Assembly: GCF_002269125.1 (NCBI RefSeq)
Contig: NZ_NQKI01000030.1
Coordinates: 1 to 62,654 of the forward strand
Reading direction: 5' to 3'
Origin: Pseudomonas lundensis
GTDB lineage: Bacteria; Pseudomonadota; Gammaproteobacteria; Pseudomonadales; Pseudomonadaceae
Length of the DNA stretch: 62,654 bases
Shown here: piece after piece, positions 7,820-16,561 of the stretch
Layout of the letters: each line of letters starts with the position of its first letter
Position numbering within the stretch: position 1 is the first letter of the stretch
The notes under the pieces: generated by a model
The model's input: only the letters and a program-made list of their open reading frames with translations
What the model was told of the DNA's origin: nothing
Databases searched by the model: none
Made by a program: the position numbers and the translations under genes

Positions 7820-9628
7820 ATGGATGAGCATGCAGGGCTGGATCCGTATGAACTCAGGCGTCTCAGGCGTGTAGCCGAGCTTTGTCCTCCTCAGGAAGCG
7901 GCAGACGAGGTGTTCGACAAAATAGTCGCCATGACCTCTGCTTACTTCCACGTGCCCATTGCATTGATCTCCATCGTAGAAGAACACCGGCAATGGTTCA
8001 GGGCGTATGTCGGGCTCGACAGGCGCGAAACCCCGCGAGACTTGTCTTTTTGTGCCCATACCCTTACGCACAACACGCTCTTTGAGGTCCTCGATGCCAC
8101 CCAAGATCCCCGTTTCGACGCTAACGAGCTGGTCTCAGGCAGCCCATATATTCGTTATTACGCCAGCGCCCCGCTGATAACGGCTGAAGGGTTTAACCTG
8201 GGAAGCCTTTGCATTATCGACACGTGCCCCCGAGCGCCAATGAGCTCGGCCCAGAAGGCCATGTTGTTGGATTTTGCAGAGCTGACCATGATGCGAATTC
8301 TGAGCGTCCGTTCGCGCAATTTTGTTGATCAACCCACCGGGCTCTTCAATCGCCTGCGCTTTGAAGAAGATATTCGGCAATCCATCGCCAGTGATAAAAA
8401 GTGCCAGGTGTATTCAGTCGACGTGATCGCCCCCCAATCACTCAACGATGTGGTCAAAGCGCTGGGGTATAGCTTTGCGCAGGACCTGATACTGGCCATC
8501 AAAGCACGGTTGCAACACCTCATACCGGCCGGCACGCTGCTTTATAAAATTAGCCCGACCCGTTTCGGTTTCATTCTTGGCGAACACACCTGCATAGACA
8601 GTGTGTGCCAAAAAATCATTGACGACTTCAAAACGCCAGTTGAGTGCCAGCATATCCCCATCCTGATGCAAATCGGGATGGGGGTGCTGCCCATCGTTGA
8701 CGCATCGCAAAAAGATCAAGACTGGTTACGGCTCGTTGTCAGTGCTGCGGATCTTGCCAGGGACCAGAACACAGGCTGGTCGCTCTATGAGCCTAAACTG
8801 GACGCAGCGCAACGCCGTGCTTTCATGATTTTGAGCTCGCTTAATGAAGCCCTTTGTAGCGATCATCAGCTCAGCCTGGTGTATCACCCAAAAATAAAAC
8901 TGCCCGATTTGGCCTGTGACAGTGTTGAAGCCCTCATAAGGTGGAACCATCCCACGCTAGGCGCGATCGGTCCTGCGGAGTTCATTGCGCTGGCTGAAAA
9001 GACCGCTTTGATGCAGTCCATCACTTTTTGGGTTTTAGACGCACTCATCCAGCAAGCACGCGCATGGGCGTCTGAAGGTTTACAGATACGCATTGCGATG
9101 AACGTGACGGTGAGCGACTTACAAGACACCAAGTTTGTCGACACGATAGAAGACGCCATCACAACAGGACGCCTCGCGCCCCACATGATCGAGCTGGAAC
9201 TGACTGAAAGCATTTTGATGTCAAAACCCGCGTCCGTCATGCACGAACTGGAGCGCGCGCGAACGTTGGGCCTGCACATCGCCATTGATGACTTTGGCAC
9301 GGGCTACAGCAATTGGGCGTACCTGCGAAAACTGCCTGCGCAGACGGTCAAACTTGACCAGTCGCTGGTCAGGACACTTCTGACCAGCCCTCAAGACCGA
9401 CGCTTGGTTAAAACACTGATCGAGCTGGCCAAAGGATTGAATTACCGCGTGGTGGCTGAAGGCGTTGAAAATCACGATATTTTGCGCCTGATCACCGAGT
9501 GGGGTTGCTCAGAAGCTCAGGGGTATTTGATCACCCACCCCCTAACCGCCAGTGAACTTGCACAGTGGTTAGGCTTGGGAGGATTCAACCCCAGCCATGC
9601 CCTAGCCGTGCGGGCCAGCCCCGGTTGA
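7820..9628 (+). CDS. GAF - degenerate GGDEF - EAL cyclic-di-GMP phosphodiesterase
   Basis: The protein has 602 residues. GAF (about 25-165) contains DLSFCAHTL and the end LGSLCIIDT. A GGDEF-like domain follows (about 170-330), but where the GGDEF motif should be it reads SPTRFGFIL, so it cannot make c-di-GMP. The EAL domain (about 345-585) looks active: EALIRW, MNVTVS, LELTES, IDDFGTGYS, VKLDQS, EGVEN and AQGY carry the metal and catalytic positions. It probably hydrolyses c-di-GMP under control of a ligand or redox state sensed by GAF, in the cytosol; no transmembrane segment is seen. The start is set by GGAG 8 bases before the ATG; the open frame extends further upstream without a plausible start. 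Confidence 0.85.
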   Translation: MDEHAGLDPYELRRLRRVAELCPPQEAADEVFDKIVAMTSAYFHVPIALISIVEEHRQWFRAYVGLDRRETPRDLSFCAHTLTHNTLFEVLDATQDPRFDANELVSGSPYIRYYASAPLITAEGFNLGSLCIIDTCPRAPMSSAQKAMLLDFAELTMMRILSVRSRNFVDQPTGLFNRLRFEEDIRQSIASDKKCQVYSVDVIAPQSLNDVVKALGYSFAQDLILAIKARLQHLIPAGTLLYKISPTRFGFILGEHTCIDSVCQKIIDDFKTPVECQHIPILMQIGMGVLPIVDASQKDQDWLRLVVSAADLARDQNTGWSLYEPKLDAAQRRAFMILSSLNEALCSDHQLSLVYHPKIKLPDLACDSVEALIRWNHPTLGAIGPAEFIALAEKTALMQSITFWVLDALIQQARAWASEGLQIRIAMNVTVSDLQDTKFVDTIEDAITTGRLAPHMIELELTESILMSKPASVMHELERARTLGLHIAIDDFGTGYSNWAYLRKLPAQTVKLDQSLVRTLLTSPQDRRLVKTLIELAKGLNYRVVAEGVENHDILRLITEWGCSEAQGYLITHPLTASELAQWLGLGGFNPSHALAVRASPG

Positions 9629-10100
9629 ACCGGGCGCAGCACGAAATCGGTGGGTAATAAACACGCGCTGAAGTGTCAGGCTTTCAAGCCCTGCGCGCCC
9701 TACCAATAAACCCCTAAACTGCCACGGCATCAGAAGGCTGAACGGGACACAACAGGCGTGCCAATGCTTATCCCCTGTTCAGCCACCTTCCCCCGTTGTA
9801 AAACCTGAACGATCGCGTTTTCCAGGCAATCAACGATTGCCCCTTGAAAACTGGGTCTTGCGCGACCGGCCGCAGTGCATCTGGCGTCCCACCTATGCGA
9901 CAATGCGCGGCATGTCTGGCATGAAACCCCGCATTCATTTCTCAGCAGCTTGGCCACAGTGTCCCAATGTTGCTGTCGACTTATGCGCGTTGGATCGACT
10001 CAAGCCCCGACCGGCGTGAGCCTGAGTCACTCCAAATGGGTACCACTTGTTGGGCCCCAGCCCAAATACGCGCTCTCTAAGCTATTGATAGGTAAAGTAA
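9629..10100. other. 472-base gap with no convincing gene
   Basis: Short open frames here on both strands lack ribosome sites and recognisable protein character. The stretch must contain the ybiT promoter and leader. No repeat, riboswitch or RNA gene was recognised. Confidence 0.5.
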
Positions 10101-11687
10101 TTGATCTCCACAGCTAACATCACGATGCAATTCGGCGCCAAACCGCTTTTCGAGAACGTTTCAGTCAAGTTCGGCGCAGGCAACCGTTATGGTTTGATCG
10201 GTGCCAATGGTTGCGGCAAGTCCACTTTCATGAAAATCCTCGGTGGCGATCTTGAACCGTCGGGCGGCCAGGTGATGCTCGAGCCGAATGTGCGCCTGGG
10301 TAAGTTGCGTCAGGATCAGTTCGCGTACGAAGAATTCACCGTGATCGATACCGTGATCATGGGCCACGAAGAGCTGTGGAAGGTCAAGGCTGAGCGTGAC
10401 CGTATCTACTCGCTGCCTGAGATGACTGAAGAAGACGGCATGGCGGTCGCGGAACTCGAAACCGAGTTTGCTGAAATGGACGGTTACACCGCTGAATCCC
10501 GTGCGGGCGAATTGCTGCTCGGTCTGGGCATTGGCATCGAACAGCACAACGGTCCGATGAGCGAAGTCTCGCCGGGCTGGAAACTGCGCGTTTTGTTGGC
10601 TCAGGCACTGTTTTCCGATCCCGAAGTGCTGCTGCTCGACGAACCGACCAACCACCTGGACATCAACACCATCCGCTGGCTGGAAAACGTGCTTACCCAG
10701 CGCAACAGCCTGATGATCATCATCTCCCACGATAGACACTTCCTGAACAGTGTTTGTACCCATATGGCCGACCTGGATTACGGCGAGCTGCGCCTGTTCC
10801 CGGGCAACTACGATGAGTACATGACGGTTGCCACGCAGTCCCGTGAGCAACTGCTGTCGGACAACGCCAAGAAGAAAGCCCAGATCAACGAACTGCAATC
10901 GTTCGTGAGCCGCTTCTCGGCCAACGCCTCCAAAGCCAAGCAGGCAACCTCCCGTGCCAAGCAGATCGACAAGATCCAGCTGGCCGAGGTCAAGCCTTCC
11001 AGCCGTGTGAGCCCGTTTATCCGCTTTGAGCAGACCAAAAAGCTGCACCGTCAGGCGGTCATCGTTGAGCACATGGCCAAAGGCTTTGACGGCAAAACGC
11101 TGTTCAAAGATTTCAGTTTCACCATTGAAGCCGGCGAGCGCGTCGCGATCATTGGGCCGAACGGTATTGGTAAAACCACGCTGCTGCGCACACTGGTTAA
11201 CGAACTTACTCCGGATGCGGGCACTGTGAAGTGGACCGAAGCCGCTGAGTTGGGTTACTACGCCCAGGACCATGCCCACGACTTTGAAGATGACATGACC
11301 CTGTTCGACTGGATGGGTCAGTGGACACAAGGCGAGCAAATGGTGCGTGGCACCTTGGGCCGCATGCTGTTCTCCAACGACGAGATCCTCAAGTCGGTCA
11401 AAGTGATTTCCGGTGGTGAGCAAGGCCGCATGCTTTTCGGCAAGCTGATCCTGCAAAAGCCTAACGTTCTGGTGATGGACGAGCCGACCAACCACTTGGA
11501 CATGGAATCCATCGAAGCCTTGAACCTCGCCCTGGAAAACTACCCGGGTACGCTGGTCTTCGTCAGCCACGACCGTGAGTTCGTGTCCTCGCTGGCCACG
11601 CGCATTATCGAGCTGAGCCCAAGCGGCGTGATCGATTTCAGCGGTACATACGATGACTACCTGCGCAGCCAGGGTGTGGTGTTCTGA
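10101..11687 (+). CDS. ybiT: ABC-F family ATPase YbiT
   Basis: The protein has 528 residues with a TTG start behind GGTAAAG. It has two ATP-binding cassettes without membrane domains: Walker A GANGCGKST (about 34-42) and GPNGIGKTT (about 350), signatures VSPGWKLR and ISGGEQGR, and Walker B followed by DEPTNHLD in both halves. The linker between them (about 245-320) carries the basic P-site tRNA-interacting motif region SANASKAKQATSRAKQ. Sequence and length follow E. coli YbiT closely. ABC-F proteins of this type act on the ribosomal E site during translation; YbiT's exact role is not settled. It is a single gene with its own terminator. Confidence 0.93.
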   Translation: MISTANITMQFGAKPLFENVSVKFGAGNRYGLIGANGCGKSTFMKILGGDLEPSGGQVMLEPNVRLGKLRQDQFAYEEFTVIDTVIMGHEELWKVKAERDRIYSLPEMTEEDGMAVAELETEFAEMDGYTAESRAGELLLGLGIGIEQHNGPMSEVSPGWKLRVLLAQALFSDPEVLLLDEPTNHLDINTIRWLENVLTQRNSLMIIISHDRHFLNSVCTHMADLDYGELRLFPGNYDEYMTVATQSREQLLSDNAKKKAQINELQSFVSRFSANASKAKQATSRAKQIDKIQLAEVKPSSRVSPFIRFEQTKKLHRQAVIVEHMAKGFDGKTLFKDFSFTIEAGERVAIIGPNGIGKTTLLRTLVNELTPDAGTVKWTEAAELGYYAQDHAHDFEDDMTLFDWMGQWTQGEQMVRGTLGRMLFSNDEILKSVKVISGGEQGRMLFGKLILQKPNVLVMDEPTNHLDMESIEALNLALENYPGTLVFVSHDREFVSSLATRIIELSPSGVIDFSGTYDDYLRSQGVVF

Positions 11688-11720
11688 TTTCAGGCCTCCC
11701 CTGATTGAACCGCGTCGTGC

Positions 11721-11749
11721 AGAAAACCCGTCCCCGTGACGGGTTTTCT
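11721..11749 (+). terminator. Intrinsic terminator after ybiT
   Basis: A perfect 12-base stem (AGAAAACCCGTC with GACGGGTTTTCT) and a 5-base loop lie 34 bases after the ybiT stop. The A-rich and T-rich flanks of the stem make it work in both directions, so it may also serve the convergent hydrolase gene. Confidence 0.85.
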
Positions 11750-11780
11750 ACGTCTGAGGCCCTCGCGGGCGCTCACCTCA

Positions 11781-12812
11781 TCACGGGTCTGCCGTGCGCA
11801 ATCCAGTGTAGGAGCGGCTCGTTAATGACTGGCGAAAAAAACGCCCGGCTTCATAGATAAGATCACGGTGAACGTCTTCGCGGTCGACACCCTCGGCATC
11901 GGTACACAAACCGGGCATGGTCGCCATCTGCTCATCCGTGCAGGGCGCCATAAACACAAAGTGCCCGGCGCCCGGTATGATTTTGAACTCGGGCGCAGTG
12001 GGTAATTTACGGGCAAGTGCATCAGAATTTTTGTCCGGAAAGACCAGTTTGTCGCCATCCCCGCTGTAAAGCAGCACGGGCACATGGACCTCGGACAGGG
12101 TGTCTCTCCCGAACATCAAGCTCAGCGGTGCCAGCAACAACAGCGCCTGAACGCGAGCATCCGCCACCGGAACAAGATCATCCCGGTCTGCAATCAATTC
12201 ACCCTGCCTGGTACACGCATCGCGATCCTCCGGCCGTTCCTGGCAATAGCGCCGTAGACGCTCCAGATCAGGCTGCGCACCGCCCAGGATCAGCGCCGTC
12301 TCCCCCCCGGCTGAATAGCCAATCACCCCGACTTCATCAGGCACTGCATACCGCGACAGGCGCCTGTCACGCAGCGTCGCGTCGATCGCGGCGGATATCT
12401 GCATCGGCCTGCCATACAAGTTACTCAACGTGCCCAGGCGGCTGTGGTCCTTATAGTTGTCACCGGGGTGCAGCACCGCCACCACGACAAACCCTTTGCG
12501 CGCCAATGCCGTGGCCACGTCATGCAACGCCAGCGGCGTACCGGTGTTGCCATGGGAGAGCATCAACAATGGATAACGGCCCGTCGCTATGCGGGCGTTT
12601 TGGGTTGCATCAATTTGATAAGTGCCAATCCTGCTGCGCCCTTCTTTACCCGTTGATGGATAGAAGGCGATGGCATGCATCGGCCGTTCATCCAGCGGAT
12701 CGAGAAACGTAAGTCGATGAAACCCGACACTCCAGTGGAGGGACGGCTCGGCCTGCACCGCCCAAGGGCTGCAAAACAAGAAAAGCATGAGAAGTGCACG
12801 CGCACGCACCAT
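11781..12812 (-). CDS. Secreted alpha/beta hydrolase, dienelactone hydrolase-like
   Basis: The protein has 343 residues. The signal peptide (MVRARALLMLFLFCSPWAVQA) ends at about residue 21, so the enzyme is periplasmic or secreted. The nucleophile elbow is GYSAGGE (about 165-171), the oxyanion strand is LLMLSHGNTG (about 82-91), a late GDGDKL loop could supply the acid and GAGHFVF the histidine, so a full Ser-Asp-His triad can be proposed. Such proteins are annotated as dienelactone hydrolase or platelet-activating-factor acetylhydrolase-like; the substrate is unknown. The last residues (SRSYTG) are encoded by a REP-like stretch at 11806-11822, so the C-terminus may have been extended. Confidence 0.8.
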   Translation of the reverse strand: MVRARALLMLFLFCSPWAVQAEPSLHWSVGFHRLTFLDPLDERPMHAIAFYPSTGKEGRSRIGTYQIDATQNARIATGRYPLLMLSHGNTGTPLALHDVATALARKGFVVVAVLHPGDNYKDHSRLGTLSNLYGRPMQISAAIDATLRDRRLSRYAVPDEVGVIGYSAGGETALILGGAQPDLERLRRYCQERPEDRDACTRQGELIADRDDLVPVADARVQALLLLAPLSLMFGRDTLSEVHVPVLLYSGDGDKLVFPDKNSDALARKLPTAPEFKIIPGAGHFVFMAPCTDEQMATMPGLCTDAEGVDREDVHRDLIYEAGRFFRQSLTSRSYTGLRTADP

Positions 12813-12985
12813 GATCGCTCACCGTTGAAGGCGTTTCGCCGGTATGCCTCAGGCCTGAACCCGAGTAGGTGTGGAATGCACGGTTCAGGCCAGGTTTTTG
12901 GCTCAACATGCAAAAAACTCCGTACCCGGGCCATTTGCTGACAGCCAGAATACAGAGTTTAGGGGGTGGCGCCGTGCCCGAAAGC

Positions 12986-13597
12986 TTACGCTGCGCTGAA
13001 CAAGTCTTCAGTAATGTGCGCCTGAGCATCGTTCATGGCTTTGTTGCGAACGTCATCGCCATAAGCCAGCCCGTGGGCACGAACGAACTGAACATCGGTG
13101 ATGCCCATAAAACCGAGCATGACCTTCAAGTAGTCTTCATGCGCAAGCCCGGTAGGCTGACCGGCGTGCAAACCGCCAGAAGTCGACACCACAATCACTT
13201 TTTTATTGCCGCACAGGCCTTCAGGGCCGGCGTCGGTGTAGCGAAATGTCTGACCGGCGACAGCGATGCGGTCAATCCATGCCTTGAGTTGGGTCGGAAT
13301 AGTGAAGTTGTACATGGGCGCTGCAATGACCACGGCATCAGCGGCCAGAAACTGTGTCAGGGTATCGGCGCTCAGTTGCGCTTCGTGCGACTGCGCAGCA
13401 TCGCGAAGTTCAGCCGGAGTACCGGCAGCCACCAGCGTAGCGGCTGAAAAGTGCCCGATGGCTTCGGCCGCCAGGTCGCGATAGCTCACTTCAATGCTCG
13501 GATCAGCCGCTTTCCAGGCATTGACCACGGCACGACTCAGCTGTCGCGAAGCCGAGTTGTCGCCCAAGATGCTCGAATCGATATGCAAAACGTTCAT
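12986..13597 (-). CDS. azoR: FMN-dependent NADH-azoreductase
   Basis: The protein has 203 residues, the normal AzoR length. The ATG at 13595-13597 follows GGAG, so the longer frame is not used. It has a flavodoxin-like fold: the N-terminal phosphate loop HIDSSILGDNSASRQLS, the PMYNF motif at about 95 that holds the FMN, and STSGG at about 140. The family reduces quinones and azo compounds with NADH by a two-electron ping-pong mechanism in the cytosol. It diverges from a LysR gene 127 bases away, the likely regulator. Confidence 0.93.
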   Translation of the reverse strand: MNVLHIDSSILGDNSASRQLSRAVVNAWKAADPSIEVSYRDLAAEAIGHFSAATLVAAGTPAELRDAAQSHEAQLSADTLTQFLAADAVVIAAPMYNFTIPTQLKAWIDRIAVAGQTFRYTDAGPEGLCGNKKVIVVSTSGGLHAGQPTGLAHEDYLKVMLGFMGITDVQFVRAHGLAYGDDVRNKAMNDAQAHITEDLFSAA

Positions 13598-13724
13598 GGT
13601 GATCTCCAGAGGTGAGGACCGCCGCCCGGCGATCAAGTGGTGTGGATGCTACCCATGAAAGCAATCGACGATAAGTCGCGCCTCATGCGATAGTTCGTCC
13701 CACCTGTAGGACAGTGAGCACTTC

Positions 13725-14633
13725 ATGCAAGACCTGAACGATCTGTATTACTTCGCCAAAGTGGTGGAGGCCGGTGGATTTGCTGCGGCGGGACGCGTAT
13801 TAGGGATTCCGAAATCCCGGTTGTCGAGGCGCGTGGCCGAACTTGAAGAACGCCTTGGCGCGCGCCTGCTGCAACGCACCACCCGTCAGCTCAAACTGAC
13901 AGCCGTAGGAGAGCGTTACCTGCGCCACTGTCAGGCGATGCTGCTGGAAGCGGAAATGGCAGACGAAGCTGTGGCCAGCATGTCGAGCGAACCGCGTGGC
14001 CCGCTGCGGGTTTCATGCCCTGTCGGGCTTGCCCATGAGTTCATGCCTGAAGTCATCAGCTCCTTTTTACACACCTATCCTCATGTGCAGCTAGAAATGA
14101 TGCTGCTCAACCGCCGTGTGGACCTGATCACAGAGGGCATTGACGTGGCCCTGCGTGTGCGTGAGCTGGGGGACGAAGACCCGCTGCTGGCCACCCGCCG
14201 TCTGCGGCAGGCGCAAACCGTGATGGTCGCCAGCCCTGCATTTGCCCGGCAATGGCCAATCGAACACCCGGACGACTTGAAGGCAGTACCCGTGCTGGGC
14301 GCGCTTGAAGCCGACCGCATGGTCCACTTGCGCATGCTCGATGAGCTGGGCAGCCGCTGTGACCTGGTACTGGAGGCGCGCTTGGGCATTGATGATTTTA
14401 TCGTGCGCAAAGCCTGCACCCTGTCGGGCCTGGGCTTTACCGTACTGCCCATGATGTATTGCGAGCAGGAGTTGCAATCCGGCCAACTTGTACAGCTGCT
14501 GCCCAACTGGTCATTACCGGGGGGTTGGTTACATGCCGTCTACCCGCATCGTCGTGGGGTGATGCCCGCCGTTCGCGCCTGGATGGAACACTTGGTTGAA
14601 TCGTTCGAACGCTGTGGAGATAAGCTGCTATGA
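13725..14633 (+). CDS. LysR-family transcriptional regulator next to azoR
   Basis: The protein has 302 residues: helix-turn-helix at about 18-60 (AAAGRVLGIPKSRLSRRVAELE), LLQRTTRQLKLT, then the effector-binding domain. It starts at the ATG after GTGAG. The divergent arrangement with azoR suggests it controls that gene, perhaps in response to quinones or other electrophiles (inference). The inverted repeat GTCC-N8-GGAC at 13697-13712 lies just upstream of its start and could be an operator. The stop overlaps the next gene by 4 bases (ATGA). Confidence 0.88.
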   Translation: MQDLNDLYYFAKVVEAGGFAAAGRVLGIPKSRLSRRVAELEERLGARLLQRTTRQLKLTAVGERYLRHCQAMLLEAEMADEAVASMSSEPRGPLRVSCPVGLAHEFMPEVISSFLHTYPHVQLEMMLLNRRVDLITEGIDVALRVRELGDEDPLLATRRLRQAQTVMVASPAFARQWPIEHPDDLKAVPVLGALEADRMVHLRMLDELGSRCDLVLEARLGIDDFIVRKACTLSGLGFTVLPMMYCEQELQSGQLVQLLPNWSLPGGWLHAVYPHRRGVMPAVRAWMEHLVESFERCGDKLL

Positions 14634-14989
14634 GCACCGACAGGATGAACAGGGAAGAGATTGCTGATTTTTGCCGTGGCTTGCCTGGTGTCAAGGAAGA
14701 CATCAAGTGGGGAGGTGTGCAGGTGTTCTACGTTGACCAGAGCAAGATGTTTGCGCTGTTCAACCTGAATAAGGACGGGCTGTCGTTCAAGGTCGATCAC
14801 ACATTGTTTCTGGGCTATGTCGATCGGCCCGGCATACGCCCCTCCCCGTATTTGGCACGGGCGTACTGGATCAACATGCAGCCCCCCTACCCCATGGGCG
14901 CCGAGGAACTGCAAGACGCGCTGCGCCGCTCCCACCAACTGGTGGTGGCCAAACTGCCGAAAAAGCGCCAGATCGGGTTACTGCTCTGA
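14630..14989 (+). CDS. MmcQ/YjbR family protein
   Basis: The protein has 119 residues. The start ATG overlaps the LysR stop (ATGA), so translation is coupled. The pattern KEDIKWGGVQVFYVD, MFALFNL, LSFKVD and the end RRSHQLVVAKLPKKRQ match the YjbR (DUF419) fold, a CyaY-like domain proposed to bind DNA but without a proven role. Co-translation with a LysR regulator may mean a shared function; that is inference. Confidence 0.85.
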   Translation: MSTDRMNREEIADFCRGLPGVKEDIKWGGVQVFYVDQSKMFALFNLNKDGLSFKVDHTLFLGYVDRPGIRPSPYLARAYWINMQPPYPMGAEELQDALRRSHQLVVAKLPKKRQIGLLL

Positions 14990-15006
14990 CGCGTTTTCAC
15001 TCGGAG

Positions 15007-15444
15007 CTAAAGGTCCAGCAGGGTCATTTTCAAAAACAGCACATCGATCCAGATCGCCTGATGCACTGCCACAATCAGCCAGAACCAGAGTTGAAAGGAG
15101 ACCTTGCGCGTCTTGTGCCGCAACAGTTGCTGCGCCACACACGCGCCGGGCCAGCCACCCAACAGTTCAACGCCGTGCAATACCTTCTCCGGTGTGCGCC
15201 ACTGGCCGGCTTTGGCCTGCTGCTTGTCATACCAGTACAACCCGAAGGCCAGCATACTCATGACCAGATAAATCAGTAACGGTACGCGGCTGACACCGGT
15301 AACGAATAACGTTGCCGCGCCGCCCACCGGCAAGGCGCACAGCGCTGCAAAGAGGACCAGTTTTACCTTCAACCCACGGATCGGGCCGTTGCCACGCTCA
15401 GGCATGCCCACGTATTCGCGACGCTCTCGGACTGATTTGTTCAC
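15007..15444 (-). CDS. DUF1294 membrane protein
   Basis: The protein has 145 residues if it starts at the GTG at 15442-15444, which overlaps the uppP stop by 4 bases (GTGA); an ATG at 15403-15405 would give 132 residues. Two N-terminal helices lie around residues 28-48 and 53-70, followed by WYDKQQAKAGQWRTPEKVLH and LGGWPGACVAQQLLRHKTRK, the core DUF1294 motifs, and a last hydrophobic helix. Many DUF1294 proteins carry an N-terminal cold-shock domain; this one does not. Function is unknown. Coupling to uppP points to the envelope. Confidence 0.8.
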   Translation of the reverse strand: MNKSVRERREYVGMPERGNGPIRGLKVKLVLFAALCALPVGGAATLFVTGVSRVPLLIYLVMSMLAFGLYWYDKQQAKAGQWRTPEKVLHGVELLGGWPGACVAQQLLRHKTRKVSFQLWFWLIVAVHQAIWIDVLFLKMTLLDL

Positions 15445-16271
15445 GCAGAAGCCGCCGTCCAGTTAATCCAGCCAAACTGCCAGGTGGCGAGAATCAACAT
15501 CCCGAACGCGATGCGGTACCAGGCAAATGCCGCGTAACTGTGGTTGGAAATAAACTTCAACAACGCACGCACTGCAATCATTGCGAACACAAAAGAGGTC
15601 ACAAAGCCAATCGCGAACACGGGCACGTCGTCAGGCTGAAACAAATGGCGGTATTTGTAACCCGAATACACCGCCGCGCCGACCATCGTCGGCATTGCCA
15701 GAAAGAATGAAAACTCTGTGGCCGCCTTGCGCGATAACCCGAACAGCAAGCCGCCAATAATCGTAGAACCCGACCGCGAGGTGCCGGGGATCATGGCCAG
15801 ACACTGCGCAAAACCGATCTTCACCGCGTCTTTCCACGTCATGTCATCGACCGTTTCGGCGTGAATAACGTGCGGGCGACGTTCGGCCCAGAGCATGATC
15901 ACCCCGCCAATCACCAGCGCCGCAGCCACAGTGATGGGGTTGAACAGGTACTCGTGAATCGTGTCGGCAAAGATGATGCCCAGCACCACCGCAGGCAACA
16001 CAGCGATCATCAGGTTGACGGTAAAGCGGCGTGCATTGGGTTGGGTGGGCAACCCGGTGATGACATCCAGAATTTTGCGCCGGAACTCCCAGACCACGGC
16101 CAGGATGGCACCGAGCTGAATGATGATGTTGAACGCCATGGCTCGCTCACCACCGAAATTGAGCAAGCCTGCGACGATGATCTGGTGGCCTGTACTGGAG
16201 ATTGGCAAAAATTCCGTCAGGCCTTCTACCACGCCGAGTATCAACGCCTGTGCGGCAGTCCAAAGATCCAT
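15441..16271 (-). CDS. uppP: Undecaprenyl-diphosphate phosphatase (UppP/BacA)
   Basis: The protein has 276 residues with about eight membrane helices. Both signature motifs are present: EGLTEFLPISSTGH at about 16-29 and PGTSRSG at about 160-166, which carry the catalytic Glu, Ser, His and Arg. The enzyme recycles undecaprenyl diphosphate to the monophosphate carrier used for peptidoglycan and O-antigen synthesis, and raises bacitracin resistance. It starts at the ATG 16269-16271. The gene leads a two-gene unit with DUF1294. The 290 bases upstream, shared with the divergent chemoreceptor, hold no other gene. Confidence 0.95.
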   Translation of the reverse strand: MDLWTAAQALILGVVEGLTEFLPISSTGHQIIVAGLLNFGGERAMAFNIIIQLGAILAVVWEFRRKILDVITGLPTQPNARRFTVNLMIAVLPAVVLGIIFADTIHEYLFNPITVAAALVIGGVIMLWAERRPHVIHAETVDDMTWKDAVKIGFAQCLAMIPGTSRSGSTIIGGLLFGLSRKAATEFSFFLAMPTMVGAAVYSGYKYRHLFQPDDVPVFAIGFVTSFVFAMIAVRALLKFISNHSYAAFAWYRIAFGMLILATWQFGWINWTAASA

Positions 16272-16561
16272 TGTTCCCCCATAAAGCCCCGCATCGTGCC
16301 GGGCTGATTATTGAAAAGTAAGTGTCTGCAACCGCTGCCGCGGGGTGGGTTACAACTGTGGATTTTCGCCAGTGCGATGTGAAAAAAGTGTCGGAAATCA
16401 AGAAACTTACAGGTTTTCCCGTTTCGGCCGAGATCCTATCAGACACATTCGCTTTTCGCTGCTATGACATTAGACCCAAGTCGCATGGGCCGAGTCGTTA
16501 AAGCATGCTTGGATGCCAGTCAGTGTCGACTACAAGAAGAAAAACAAGGAGTGACCGTTCT

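Noticed and set aside
9730..10019. Short frames on both strands upstream of ybiT
   Set aside because: No ribosome site, no conserved-looking protein pattern and unlike codon use; left as non-coding.
10161..11570. A 469-residue open frame on the strand opposite ybiT
   Set aside because: It is the antisense mirror of a highly conserved gene; the His/Gln/Val-rich translation shows no domain and no ribosome site. Long antisense frames are common with GC-rich codon use.
16499..16525. A flagellar sigma-28 promoter (TAAA-N15-GCCGATAA) before the chemoreceptor
   Set aside because: TAAA is present at 16499, but the bases at the proper distance do not resemble the -10 element.
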